Source: an uncultured Duncaniella sp. (GTDB taxonomy: Bacteria > Bacteroidota > Bacteroidia > Bacteroidales > Muribaculaceae). Taken from it: a stretch of 64,000 nt of DNA. Positions 28,019-37,374 of the stretch are shown here, piece after piece. Positions within the stretch are counted from its first letter, which is position 1, and every line of letters begins with the position of its first letter. The notes below the pieces were generated by a model. That model saw only the letters and a program-made list of their open reading frames with translations. It was not told the DNA's origin and searched no databases. Position numbers and translations under genes: made by a program. The stretch spans positions 682,001 to 746,000 of the forward strand of contig CAJTQR010000001.1 in the NCBI GenBank assembly GCA_910578515.1, given 5' to 3'.

Positions 28019-28840
28019 TTAGCCGGGAAATTTCGGGAACTGGTCAAAATCCGGGGTACGCTTCTCAAGGAATGCATTCTTACCTTCCTGAGCTTCTGCC
28101 ATAAGGTAGTACATCAGAGTAGCGTCGCCGGCAAATTCCATCATACCTCTCTGTCCGTCGAGTTCGGCATTGAGCGCACGCTTAATCATTCGGATTGCCA
28201 TCGGGCTACGGCTGAGTATTGTCTCACACCAATCCACGGTCTCATCTTCGAGCTGCTCGAAAGGCACCACTTTATTGACCATCCCCATCGCCTCCGCCTC
28301 GTGAGCAGTGTACTGGCGGCACAGGAACCAAATCTCTCTCGCCTTTTTCTGACCGACACAACGTGCCAGATAGCTTGAACCGAAGCCTGCATCAAAGCTG
28401 CCTACCTTCGGACCTGTCTGACCGAAGCGGGCATTTTCAGAGGCTATGGTAAGGTCACACACCACGTGCAGCACATGTCCACCACCTATGGCATAACCGT
28501 TCACCATTGCAATCACAGGCTTGGGAATAGAGCGTATAGCCTTGTGCAAGTCAAGCACATTGAGACGCGGCACACCATTCTCATCGATATAGCCGCCTAT
28601 CCCTTTGACCTTTTGGTCACCACCTGAACAGAAAGCCTTGTCGCCGGCGCCGGTGAGAATCACCACACCTATATCGCTCGCTTCACGGCAATAAGCCATA
28701 GCATCAAGCATCTCGCGGTTTGTCTGCGGACGAAATGCATTGTAGACCTGCGGACGATTGATAGTTATCTTCGCTATTTTACCATATTGCTCAAACAATA
28801 TGTCCTCATATACCTTAATTGTTTTCCAATCTCGTGTCAT
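28019..28840 (-). CDS. menB: 1,4-Dihydroxy-2-naphthoyl-CoA synthase MenB
   Basis: MenB closes the naphthoquinone ring from o-succinylbenzoyl-CoA. The crotonase-fold motifs are FCSGGDQKVKG (oxyanion hole), NGYAIGGGHVLHVVCDLTIA and the KVGSFDAGFGSSYLAR segment typical of MenB. It is 273 residues, full length. It heads the minus-strand run; a TACTTTTG -7-like box is at 28865-28872. No menF, menD, menH or menA is in the window. Confidence 0.95.
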   Translation of the reverse strand: MTRDWKTIKVYEDILFEQYGKIAKITINRPQVYNAFRPQTNREMLDAMAYCREASDIGVVILTGAGDKAFCSGGDQKVKGIGGYIDENGVPRLNVLDLHKAIRSIPKPVIAMVNGYAIGGGHVLHVVCDLTIASENARFGQTGPKVGSFDAGFGSSYLARCVGQKKAREIWFLCRQYTAHEAEAMGMVNKVVPFEQLEDETVDWCETILSRSPMAIRMIKRALNAELDGQRGMMEFAGDATLMYYLMAEAQEGKNAFLEKRTPDFDQFPKFPG

Positions 28841-28911
28841 ATTACTTGAAATTTATTCGTGTCACAAAAGTACAAAAAAATTACGGCGTACAGAATGCAC
28901 ACTAAGCCATA

Positions 28912-28960
28912 TCAGATAAAAAAGATGGCAGCCAGATAAAAAAGTTATCCGACCGCCATC
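28912..28960 (-). terminator. glgB terminator
   Basis: In minus-strand RNA a 16-bp stem forms (28945-28960 with 28924-28939) with three G-U pairs, a 5-nt loop and a TTTTTTATC tail. It lies 24 bp past the glgB stop. The two arms share an AGATAAAAAAG direct repeat. Confidence 0.8.
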
Positions 28961-28983
28961 AATATCCATCAGGTAGAAAGAAT

Positions 28984-31029
28984 TTATTTCTTCTTACCGG
29001 AATTTTTCTTTTCAGGTTCAGCCCTGCGCAGGCGGAGCACCTGTGCTGAGCGTGGAGGCAGATAGAGACGAAGCCATTCGCGTCCTGAAGGAGCAAACAA
29101 CGGGTCGTTCTGTGTGAGATGCGAGATTCGCTCATCAATGTTCCCATAACCGCCAAACGCTGGATTGTCAGTGGAAAGAACCACATCGTACTCACCCGCA
29201 GGAGCAAGGATACCATAGCTTGTGAATGCCTTGAAAGGATGGAAGTTGAACACAAACACAAGGTCGCCACGCATATAGGCGAGCACCTGGTCATCGTCCT
29301 TCTCCCAAAGCTTCACCACAGGGAGCGCCTGAAAATTGTAGACACCAGAGATAGTATGTATCATAGCATTGTCGAAATCGTTTAGATAGACGTATTTCAA
29401 CTCATCGCGGTCCACAAGGTCCCACTGGCGACGCGCATATTTGTAGCTCCAGCCATTCCCTTCGCGTGGGAAGTCAATCCATTCAGGATGCCCGAACTCA
29501 TTACCCATGAAGTTAAGATAGCCGCCATTTATGGTAGATGCGGTGACAAGACGTATCATCTTGTGCAGGGCAATGCCTCGTGCCACCACCATATTGTCGT
29601 CATCCTTCATCATGTGCCAATACATCTCCTTATCAATAAGGCGGAAAATCACCGTTTTGTCTCCCACAAGCGCCTGGTCGTGGCTCTCAACATATGAGAT
29701 TGTCTTCTCATCGGCACGTCGGTTTGTGAGTTCCCAGAATATAGAGGTGGGATGCCAATCCTCATCTTTTTTCTCTTTCAGAAGCTTAATCCAGTAGTCT
29801 GGTATACCCATAGCCATTCGATAGTCAAACCCGATACCACCATCCTTTACAGGAACTGCGAGACCCGGCATACCGCTCATCTCCTCAGCGATGGTAATGG
29901 CGTGAGGATTAATCTCGTGTATGAGCTTATTGGCAAGCGTCAGATATGTTATGGCATTTGTATCTTCATTGCCGTTATAGTAATCATCGTAGCTACCGAA
30001 TGCCTGACCGAGACCATGGCTGTAATATAACATGGATGTCACACCGTCAAAGCGGAAACCGTCAAAACGGAACTCCTGTAGCCAATATTTACAGTTGGAA
30101 AGAAGGAAGTTAATCACATCATTCTTGCCATAGTCAAAGCAGAGGGAATCCCATGCCGGATGCTCACGGCGACCATCACCATAGAAATACTGATTGTAAC
30201 TGCCATCAAGACGACCGAGACCTTCCACCTCATTCTTAACCGCGTGCGAATGGACTATATCCATAATTACCGCAATCCCGAGTTCATGTGCGCGGTCTAT
30301 GAGCGACTTTAATTCCTCAGGGGTACCGAAGCGGCTTGAGGGAGCGTAGAAGCTCGACACATGATAACCGAACGAGCCATAGTAAGGATGCTCCTGAATA
30401 GCCATTATCTGGATGGCATTGTAACCGTCTTTAGCTATACGCGGGAGCACAAGGTCACGGAATTCCGTATAGGTACCGATACCCTCTTTCTCCTGCGCCA
30501 TACCTATGTGACACTCGTAAATAAGAAGCGGGCGTGTGTCCGGACGGAATTTCTTCACTTTCCATTTATACGGTTCCGGCGACCATACCTGAGCCGAGAA
30601 CACATGGGTGTTTTCGTCCTGTACCACACGGTTGGCATAAGCGGGAATACGCTCGCCGCTACCACCGTCCCAAGTCACTATCATCTTGTAAAGGTCTCCA
30701 TGCTTGATTGAGTCACCTTTCACTTTAAGCTCCCAGACACCGTTTGCCTTTGGCTTGAGGGCATATTTTTTCATCTGCTTCCATTTCGAGAAGTCACCTA
30801 TAAGAGTTATGCCGGTGGCATTAGGTGCCCATTCCCTGAATACCCATCCGTCAGCAGTGCGATGCAATCCGAAATAATTGTGAGCATTGGCAAATGAGTC
30901 TAGAGAACCGTCAGCTCCGCAAAGTTCACGTTCTTTATTGAGAGCATCGTTGTGACGACCGATTATAGCCTCGCTATAAGGTTCAAGCCACGGGTCATTT
31001 TTAATGATGTTGAGAGTCTTTTTTTTCAT
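28984..31029 (-). CDS. glgB: 1,4-alpha-glucan branching enzyme GlgB
   Basis: GlgB makes alpha-1,6 branches in glycogen. An N-terminal CBM48 domain (FREWAPNATGITLIGDFSKW) precedes a GH13 barrel with the catalytic sites DGFRFDGVTSM (nucleophile Asp), TIAEEMSGMP (acid/base Glu) and VESHDQALVGDKT (Asp), and a C-terminal beta domain ending in a Lys-rich tail. The frame is open to 31074, but ATG 31029 (MKKKTLNIIKNDPWLEPY) is the likelier start, giving 681 residues. Catalytic residues are intact. No other glycogen genes are adjacent. Confidence 0.93.
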   Translation of the reverse strand: MKKKTLNIIKNDPWLEPYSEAIIGRHNDALNKERELCGADGSLDSFANAHNYFGLHRTADGWVFREWAPNATGITLIGDFSKWKQMKKYALKPKANGVWELKVKGDSIKHGDLYKMIVTWDGGSGERIPAYANRVVQDENTHVFSAQVWSPEPYKWKVKKFRPDTRPLLIYECHIGMAQEKEGIGTYTEFRDLVLPRIAKDGYNAIQIMAIQEHPYYGSFGYHVSSFYAPSSRFGTPEELKSLIDRAHELGIAVIMDIVHSHAVKNEVEGLGRLDGSYNQYFYGDGRREHPAWDSLCFDYGKNDVINFLLSNCKYWLQEFRFDGFRFDGVTSMLYYSHGLGQAFGSYDDYYNGNEDTNAITYLTLANKLIHEINPHAITIAEEMSGMPGLAVPVKDGGIGFDYRMAMGIPDYWIKLLKEKKDEDWHPTSIFWELTNRRADEKTISYVESHDQALVGDKTVIFRLIDKEMYWHMMKDDDNMVVARGIALHKMIRLVTASTINGGYLNFMGNEFGHPEWIDFPREGNGWSYKYARRQWDLVDRDELKYVYLNDFDNAMIHTISGVYNFQALPVVKLWEKDDDQVLAYMRGDLVFVFNFHPFKAFTSYGILAPAGEYDVVLSTDNPAFGGYGNIDERISHLTQNDPLFAPSGREWLRLYLPPRSAQVLRLRRAEPEKKNSGKKK

Positions 31030-31137
31030 ATAATGATGATTATATTTTTCAATGGATGTAGATAGTAGGTCCAATTGTGGTATCTAATACTTTCCACAAA
31101 CTTACTAATAAATTTTCATTTGACAAACAATTAGATG

Positions 31138-32487
31138 TCAAAATATGTTGAGTCCGAAAATAAACACCAATCCGATGCAGACAGGAGCCACAAACCTCAA
31201 ACAGAATACTATCACAGCCATAGTCAAACGACTCATTCGAGAGGATGAGATTCCAAGCTCTTCACGTAATATAGCACGGTCAAGCACCCAGCCCACAAAG
31301 ATGGATGTAATCATCCCTCCTATAGGCAGGAGCACATTGGATGATAAGAAGTCGAACAGATTGAATAGCGTGAAGCCGAATATCTTGATTCCACTCATAC
31401 AACCGAATGACAGAGCACAAAGCGAACCGAACACCATAGCTATGACAATGTTGAGACGAGTAGCCTTGGCTCGACTCATTTTGAATTCTTCTACAAAGTA
31501 AGCGATTGAAATCTCGCTCATGGATATGGTAGATGTGAGGGATGCGAGAAACAACAGAATAAAGAAGAATGTCGACCATATCATTCCTCCTGGCAAATTG
31601 CTGAATATGGAGGGAAGCACCTCAAATACAAGTTTCGGACCGGCTGCCGGTTCCTGACCGAAAGTAAACACGGCAGGAAAGATTATCACTCCGGCAAGAA
31701 TCGACACTAATGTATCAAGTCCGGCGGTGGTGAACGCGGTTTTCACCAACGGTGTCTCCTTTTTGAAATAGCTTGAATAGGTGATAAGACACCCCAACCC
31801 AAGGCTTAATGAGAAAAACGCCTGCCCCATTCCACCGAGAAGCACCTCCGGTGTAATCTTTGAAAAATCAGGCTTGAAGAGAAATTCTAATCCGCGCATA
31901 GCCTCAGGCATCCTCAATGAGTTGACAGCAAACACCAACAGGATTAAGAAGAGCAATGGCATCAGAATATTTGACATTCTCTCAATCCCCTTCCTCACCC
32001 CTCGTGCGAGAATCATATAATTGCACATGAGAAAAAGCAATGTCCACATTACAGGACGCCAATCCGACTGTGCAAAGCTATCGAATTGATTATGTAATCC
32101 TTCCACAGTATGCACTCCGGAAAAACCGGAAAGAGACTGAAAAATATACTCCAATGTCCAACCAGCCACCACAGAGTAGAAACTCAGAATAAGCAGGGAT
32201 GCAGCTATACCTATATACCCCATCACGCCCCAGGCTTTTCCCGGCGCAAGAATCTTGAAAGCTCCTCGTACATTTGAACCGGTATGACGACCGATGATAA
32301 ATTCAGCACATATCACTGGAACACCTATCACAAATATAAAAAAGAGGTCAATCAAAAGGAAGGCTCCGCCACCATGCACTCCAGCTTCGTAAGGGAAACG
32401 CCAGATGTTGCCCAATCCCACAGCCGAACCGACGGTGGTGGCAATAACGCCAAGACGAGTAGCGAATTGCGCTCGTTTTTCTGTCAT
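31138..32487 (-). CDS. Sodium-dependent transporter (SNF family)
   Basis: A 449-residue protein with 11-12 predicted membrane helices. The helix 1 signature GLGNIWRFPYEAG, with its unwound sodium-binding region, is typical of the neurotransmitter:sodium symporter family, LeuT-like. It probably imports an amino acid or related amine with Na+. It is transcribed alone; a TATCTTTG -7-like box is at 32589-32596 on the minus strand. Substrate unknown. Confidence 0.92.
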   Translation of the reverse strand: MTEKRAQFATRLGVIATTVGSAVGLGNIWRFPYEAGVHGGGAFLLIDLFFIFVIGVPVICAEFIIGRHTGSNVRGAFKILAPGKAWGVMGYIGIAASLLILSFYSVVAGWTLEYIFQSLSGFSGVHTVEGLHNQFDSFAQSDWRPVMWTLLFLMCNYMILARGVRKGIERMSNILMPLLFLILLVFAVNSLRMPEAMRGLEFLFKPDFSKITPEVLLGGMGQAFFSLSLGLGCLITYSSYFKKETPLVKTAFTTAGLDTLVSILAGVIIFPAVFTFGQEPAAGPKLVFEVLPSIFSNLPGGMIWSTFFFILLFLASLTSTISMSEISIAYFVEEFKMSRAKATRLNIVIAMVFGSLCALSFGCMSGIKIFGFTLFNLFDFLSSNVLLPIGGMITSIFVGWVLDRAILREELGISSSRMSRLTMAVIVFCLRFVAPVCIGLVFIFGLNIF

Positions 32488-32929
32488 AAATCTTAAGAGA
32501 ATTTTAAGGGTAAAATATTCACTTATACCACTACGTTAAGAAACATGGAATCTCATTATCCCAACACTTTTACATAGTTTGTAGCGGACAAAGATACAAA
32601 TAAAATTTCAAATATCATTTTCTACCATTTTTGTGATGGTTTTAACAAATATTTTCACCGTTCCTCGTAGGTGTTACCAAAAAAAATCTTTAATTTTGCG
32701 GTGGAAAATGTTATGAGGATAAGAAATTCAAAATCACGTTATCAACCTTTAGGTGACTCATTTTGTTTCCAAGATTAGATTCAGACTGATTAGTCAACTC
32801 AACTCTAATATAAATTCAAATAATTCAAATTTAAAAACTTTAATTTATAACATTTTTTCAACCGTAAGCTCGCCGAGAGGCAGTGCTAAATCAAATCAGT
32901 TTTAACAATTAAAGCAATCACAAACGATT
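32488..32929. other. Divergent intergenic region before rluB
   Basis: About 440 bp. The minus strand has a TATCTTTG box for the symporter gene. The plus strand has TAATTTTG at 32691-32698, which would give rluB an unusually long leader of about 225 nt, AT-rich and ending in a short GC-containing stretch near 32865-32885. I recognise no known riboswitch and see no small gene. Confidence 0.5.
32691..32698 (+). promoter_or_regulatory. Possible rluB-asnS promoter (-7 box)
   Basis: TAATTTTG followed by C, matching the -7 consensus, about 230 bp before rluB. No clear -33 box is present at 19-20 bp. Confidence 0.4.
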
Positions 32930-34507
32930 ATGGACAGCAACGAAAAGAAGGGCAAAAGACCGCGCATTGGTGTGAGGCCTGTAAATGCCGAACAGCCGGA
33001 CAATCTTCAGGAGTCAACCGGCAACGACTACAACTCTTCAAGTGACCATGGACAAGTAGATTCACAAGAACGTCATCAATCCTACGGTAACAATTACGGA
33101 AACCGTCAGTACCAGCAGCGCCCTTACAACAACAATCGTCAGGGTGGGTACAACAATAACAACCGTTACAACAAGCCAGGCGGATACAACAATAACAACC
33201 GCTACAGCAACAACCGCTACAACAACCAGGGTTACCAGCCTCGTCAGAACAACCCACAGCTTGAAGGTGAACCTCAGACAAGCGCCGAAGGAGCAATAGC
33301 AACTTCAGCAGAAGGTGAAAACACCGGATACCAGCCGCGTCAGAACAACTACAACAACTATAACCGTCAGGGCGGATACAATAATTATAACCGTCAAGGC
33401 GGATACAACAATAATAACCGTCAGGGCGGATATAACAATAACAACCGTCAAGGCGGATACAACAATAATAACCGTCAGGGCGGATATAACAATAACAACC
33501 GTCAGGGCGGATACAACAATAACAACCGTCAGGGCGGATACAACAATAACAACCGTCAAGGCGGATACAACAATAATAACCGTCAAGGCGGATACAACAA
33601 TAACAACCGTCAAGGCGGATATAACAATAATAACCGTCAGGGCGGATACAACAATAACAACCGTCAGGGCGGATACAACAATAAACTCAAGCAACCCCGT
33701 CAGAACCAATTTGGTATGCCGCAGGGCGGCAGAAGTTTCACTCCGCGTCCAAAGCGCATAGAGTACGAACTTCCTATTCCAGACCCCAACGAACAGATTC
33801 GTCTAAACAAATTCATGGCTAACGCAGGTCTCTGCTCTCGCCGTGAAGCCGACGAATATATCCAGAAGGGACTTATCAAGGTAAATGGCGAAGTAGTTAC
33901 TGAGCTCGGCACAAAGATTTCACACGACGACGTGGTGGAATACAACGATAAAGTAGTTACACTCGAAAGCAAGTGCTACATTCTTCTCAACAAACCGAAG
34001 GACTGCGTCACCACAAGCGATGACCCCAATGGACGTCTCACTGTAATGGACCTTGTAAAGGGTGCATGTGAAGAGCGCATCTATCCCGTAGGTCGTCTTG
34101 ACCGCAATACCACCGGTGTGCTTCTGCTCACCAACGACGGTGACCTTGCTTCCAAACTCACTCACCCGAAGTTTGTGAAGAAAAAGATTTATCACGTGTG
34201 GACCGATAAGGATATCGCCGAAGAAGATATGCAGCGCATCGCCGACGGAATCGAGCTTGAGGATGGACCTATCCATGCCGATGCCATCAGCTACGCCACT
34301 GAGACCGACCGCAACCAGGCCGGCATAGAGATTCACTCAGGACGTAACCGTATCGTACGTCGCATCTTCGAAAGCCTCGGTTATCATGTCACCAAACTTG
34401 ACCGAGTTTATTTCGCAGGACTCACCAAGAAGAATCTTCCCCGTGGTCGCTGGCGCTATTTGACTCAGGAGGAGGTTAATTTCCTCAAGATGGGTTCTTT
34501 CGAATAA
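32930..34507 (+). CDS. rluB: RluB/RsuA-type rRNA pseudouridine synthase with long Asn/Gly-rich N-terminal repeats
   Basis: The C-terminal 245 residues are a normal large-subunit-type pseudouridine synthase: S4 RNA-binding domain (IRLNKFMANAGLCSRREADE, about 285-330), then the catalytic domain with Asp391 in GRLDRNTTGVLLLTNDG and the late motif HSGRNRIVRRIFESLGY. RluB modifies U2605 of 23S rRNA in E. coli. The first about 253 residues are a low-complexity tail rich in Asn, Tyr, Gly, Arg and Gln, including 12 tandem RQGGYNNNN-type units; about 75 residues there are Asn. The tail is probably disordered and RNA-binding or condensate-forming (inference). asnS follows by 37 bp, same strand. Confidence 0.88.
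   Translation: MDSNEKKGKRPRIGVRPVNAEQPDNLQESTGNDYNSSSDHGQVDSQERHQSYGNNYGNRQYQQRPYNNNRQGGYNNNNRYNKPGGYNNNNRYSNNRYNNQGYQPRQNNPQLEGEPQTSAEGAIATSAEGENTGYQPRQNNYNNYNRQGGYNNYNRQGGYNNNNRQGGYNNNNRQGGYNNNNRQGGYNNNNRQGGYNNNNRQGGYNNNNRQGGYNNNNRQGGYNNNNRQGGYNNNNRQGGYNNNNRQGGYNNKLKQPRQNQFGMPQGGRSFTPRPKRIEYELPIPDPNEQIRLNKFMANAGLCSRREADEYIQKGLIKVNGEVVTELGTKISHDDVVEYNDKVVTLESKCYILLNKPKDCVTTSDDPNGRLTVMDLVKGACEERIYPVGRLDRNTTGVLLLTNDGDLASKLTHPKFVKKKIYHVWTDKDIAEEDMQRIADGIELEDGPIHADAISYATETDRNQAGIEIHSGRNRIVRRIFESLGYHVTKLDRVYFAGLTKKNLPRGRWRYLTQEEVNFLKMGSFE
33365..33688 (+). repeat. 27-bp in-frame tandem repeat, 12 copies (RQGGYNNNN)
   Basis: Twelve contiguous 27-bp units start with CGTCA(A/G)GGCGGATA. Units 2-11 encode exactly RQGGYNNNN; unit 1 has YNNYN and unit 12 ends YNNKL. 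Differences between central units are at third codon positions (CAA/CAG, TAC/TAT, AAC/AAT), so the peptide is kept while the DNA drifts. Copy number may vary between strains by slippage, and each change keeps the frame. Confidence 0.95.
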
Positions 34508-34544
34508 TCAATCACCGATAATAAATTACGTTCATTATAAACCG

Positions 34545-35936
34545 ATGAAAAGAACAAGAGTAGTAGACCTCCTCAACACCCCTTCTTTAGTAGGGACAGA
34601 GGTCGAAGCCAAAGGATGGGTGCGCACCCGCCGTGGCAACAAGCATGTGCAGTTCGTACAGCTCAACGACGGTTCGTCCATCAAAAACATACAGATTGTG
34701 TTTGACATGGCGAAGTTCTCGGACGAGGACCTCAAGCGTGTCACCACCGGTTCCAGCATTTGCGTAAAAGGTCAGCTTGTGGAATCCCAGGGTAAAGGTC
34801 AGACTTGCGAAATCCAGGCTGACACCCTGCATGTCTATGGCACAGCAGACCCCGAGAACTATCCTTTGCAGAAAAAGGGTCATACCCTCGAATTCCTGCG
34901 TGAAATCGCACACTTGCGTCCACGCACCAACACATTCGGGGCTATTCTCCGTGTGCGCAGTGCACTCGCATTTGCGATTCATAAATTCTTCAACGAAAAA
35001 GGATTTTATTATCTAAACACACCTCTCATCACCGCCAGCGACTGCGAGGGTGCAGGTGCAATGTTCCAGGTAACAACCCTTGACCTCAACAATCTTCCGA
35101 AGGATGAAGAAGGAAAGGTGGATTATTCACAGGATTTCTTCTGTAAGCCCACCGCTCTTACCGTGTCAGGTCAGCTTGAAGGTGAGCTTGGAGCCACTTC
35201 TCTCGGTCAGATTTACACATTCGGTCCGACTTTCCGTGCCGAGAATTCCAATACTCCCCGACACCTGTCGGAATTTTGGATGATTGAACCGGAAATGGCT
35301 TTCTATGACATCGCTGACAACATGGACCTTGCAGAAGAGTTCGTGAAGTATTGTATCAAGTACGCACTTGAAAACTGCTACGATGATATTGAGTTCCTGC
35401 AGCAGATGTATGACAAGGACCTTATCGAACGCTTGAAGTTCGTGATTGAAAATGATTTCATACGCTTGAGCTACGGTGAAGGTGTCAAGATTCTTGAAGA
35501 ATCAGGCAAAAAATTTGAATTCCCCGTACATTGGGGCACCGACCTGCAGAGCGAGCATGAACGCTACCTTGTTGAGGAGCATTTCAAGAAGCCTGTAATC
35601 CTTACCGACTATCCGAAGGAAATCAAGGCTTTCTATATGAAACAAAACGAGGATGGCAAGACCGTGCGCGCGATGGACGTCCTTTTCCCGCATATCGGAG
35701 AAATCATCGGTGGTTCGGAGCGTGAAGAGAATTACGACAAACTTCTCCAACGCATTGAAGAGCTTGGTATCCCCATGAAAGACATGTGGTGGTATCTTGA
35801 TACCCGCCGATTCGGCACAGTGCCTCACTCTGGTTTTGGTCTCGGTTTTGAGCGTCTTGTGCTCTTCGTAACCGGTATGACCAATATCCGTGACGTAATC
35901 CCCTTCCCCCGCACTCCGGGCAAAGCTGAATTCTAA
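34545..35936 (+). CDS. asnS: Asparaginyl-tRNA synthetase
   Basis: AsnRS charges tRNA-Asn with asparagine. The 463-residue class IIb enzyme has an N-terminal OB-fold anticodon domain (about 15-120, VEAKGWVRTRRGNKHVQFVQ), motif 2 in FRAENSNTPRHLSEFWMIEP, and motif 3 GFGLGFERLVLFVTGMTNIRD. HLSEFWMIEPE marks AsnRS rather than AspRS. It lies 37 bp after rluB with no terminator between, so it is likely cotranscribed. Asparagine codons are abundant in the preceding gene. Confidence 0.95.
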   Translation: MKRTRVVDLLNTPSLVGTEVEAKGWVRTRRGNKHVQFVQLNDGSSIKNIQIVFDMAKFSDEDLKRVTTGSSICVKGQLVESQGKGQTCEIQADTLHVYGTADPENYPLQKKGHTLEFLREIAHLRPRTNTFGAILRVRSALAFAIHKFFNEKGFYYLNTPLITASDCEGAGAMFQVTTLDLNNLPKDEEGKVDYSQDFFCKPTALTVSGQLEGELGATSLGQIYTFGPTFRAENSNTPRHLSEFWMIEPEMAFYDIADNMDLAEEFVKYCIKYALENCYDDIEFLQQMYDKDLIERLKFVIENDFIRLSYGEGVKILEESGKKFEFPVHWGTDLQSEHERYLVEEHFKKPVILTDYPKEIKAFYMKQNEDGKTVRAMDVLFPHIGEIIGGSEREENYDKLLQRIEELGIPMKDMWWYLDTRRFGTVPHSGFGLGFERLVLFVTGMTNIRDVIPFPRTPGKAEF

Positions 35937-35988
35937 TTCCCAGACTACTCAGTCAGCCGCCATCTGTTACGGCGGCTGACTATAAAAT

Positions 35989-36034
35989 AATAAACCGGTG
36001 CATCACTTTTGAGTCGTGCACCGGTTTATTTCTT
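35989..36034. terminator. Bidirectional terminator between asnS and der
   Basis: A perfect 14-bp stem AATAAACCGGTGCA / TGCACCGGTTTATT (35989-36002 / 36017-36030) flanked by A-rich and T-rich ends, useful on both strands. A second perfect 11-bp hairpin (35951-35961 / 35971-35981) without a T tail lies just before it, right after asnS. Confidence 0.8.
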
Positions 36035-36054
36035 ATGATTCTAAATACTAAAGT

Positions 36055-37374
36055 TTATTTCTCACGCATAAACACGTTGATAGGAGTACCGTGGAAGTCC
36101 CAATTCTCACGTATCTTATTCTCCAGATAACGTCTATAAGGCTCCTTGACCCATTGAGGAAGATTACAGAAGAATATGAATGTAGGTATGGGAGAACCCT
36201 TCAGCATGGTCACATACTTTATCTTGATAAGTTTACCCTTGTTGGCTGGCGGTGGATATGCTGATATCGCTTCCTGCATCACGGTGTTGAGTTGAGATGT
36301 CGGGACTATCCGCTTGCGGTTCTCACAAACATGGAGAGCGGTCTCGAGCACCTTGTAGATACGTTGCTTGGTCAAAGCTGACGCAAAAATGATGGGGAAA
36401 TCCACAAACGGAGCGAATCGCTGACGTATAGCATCCTCGTAATGCTTGATAGCATCCTTGGACTTATCCTCGACAAGGTCCCATTTGTTGACCACAACAA
36501 CGAGTCCCTTCTTATTCTTCTGAATAAGTGAGAATATAGCCACATCCTGCGACTCAATACCACGAGTACCGTCAATCATGAGTATACACACATCTGAAGC
36601 CTCGATGGCACGGATGGAGCGGATTACAGAATAATACTCTATATCATCGGTCACCTTTGTTTTCTTACGGATACCGGCAGTATCGACAAGATAAAAGTCA
36701 AACCCAAACTTGTTGTAACGGGTGTAAATGGAATCGCGGGTAGTACCGGCTATATCTGTCACGATATGTCTGTCCTCATCAATAAATGCATTTATAATTG
36801 ATGACTTTCCGGCATTAGGACGACCAACAATTGCTATCTTGGGGATGTCGTCCAGAGCAGCAGCCTCGTCCTCATCCTTCTCCGGCAGCTTTTTCACCAC
36901 TTCATCAAGCAGGTCACCTGTGCCATAGCCGCTAACCGCCGACACTCCATAAGGGTCGCCAAGTCCAAGGCTATAGAATTCAGCTATATTGTAACGAGAG
37001 TCACCTGCATCTACTTTATTAGCCACAAGTATCACAGGCTTGGTAGAGCGACGAAGTATCTGTGCTACCTTGTCATCAAGGTCGGTAACACCATTCATTG
37101 CATCCACAACAAAGAGAATTTCATCAGCCTGCTCTATTGCAAGATGCACTTGCTTATTAATCTCATTTTCGAAGACGTCTTCACTGTTTACTACCCAACC
37201 GCCAGTGTCGACAATTGAAAATTCCTTACCGTTCCAATCGACCTTTCCGTATTGACGGTCACGAGTAGTGCCCGCCTCATCGTTGGTTATAGCGGTGCGA
37301 GTCTGGGTGAGCCTGTTGAACAGGGTGGATTTACCCACATTAGGCCTACCCACTATTGCTATCATTTGTCCCAT
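36055..37374 (-). CDS. der: Ribosome-assembly GTPase Der (EngA)
   Basis: Der is an essential tandem GTPase that assists 50S subunit assembly. The 439-residue protein has two G domains, each with a full set of motifs: GRPNVGKS (8-15), DTGG and NKVD in the first, and GRPNAGKS (about 184-191), DTAG and NKWD in the second, followed by the C-terminal KH-like domain (PPANKGKLIKIKY). Normal length. A TAAATTTG -7-like box is at 37401-37408 on the minus strand. Confidence 0.96.
   Translation of the reverse strand: MGQMIAIVGRPNVGKSTLFNRLTQTRTAITNDEAGTTRDRQYGKVDWNGKEFSIVDTGGWVVNSEDVFENEINKQVHLAIEQADEILFVVDAMNGVTDLDDKVAQILRRSTKPVILVANKVDAGDSRYNIAEFYSLGLGDPYGVSAVSGYGTGDLLDEVVKKLPEKDEDEAAALDDIPKIAIVGRPNAGKSSIINAFIDEDRHIVTDIAGTTRDSIYTRYNKFGFDFYLVDTAGIRKKTKVTDDIEYYSVIRSIRAIEASDVCILMIDGTRGIESQDVAIFSLIQKNKKGLVVVVNKWDLVEDKSKDAIKHYEDAIRQRFAPFVDFPIIFASALTKQRIYKVLETALHVCENRKRIVPTSQLNTVMQEAISAYPPPANKGKLIKIKYVTMLKGSPIPTFIFFCNLPQWVKEPYRRYLENKIRENWDFHGTPINVFMREK

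Noticed and set aside
33305..33709. Antisense open frame encoding hydrophobic VIVVSALTV repeats
   Set aside because: It is the mirror image of the RluB coding repeat; the periodic sequence simply lacks stops in that frame.
33315..33761. Second plus-strand frame with Thr/Ala/Asp repeats
   Set aside because: Also a by-product of the 27-bp repeat (a multiple of three keeps all frames open).
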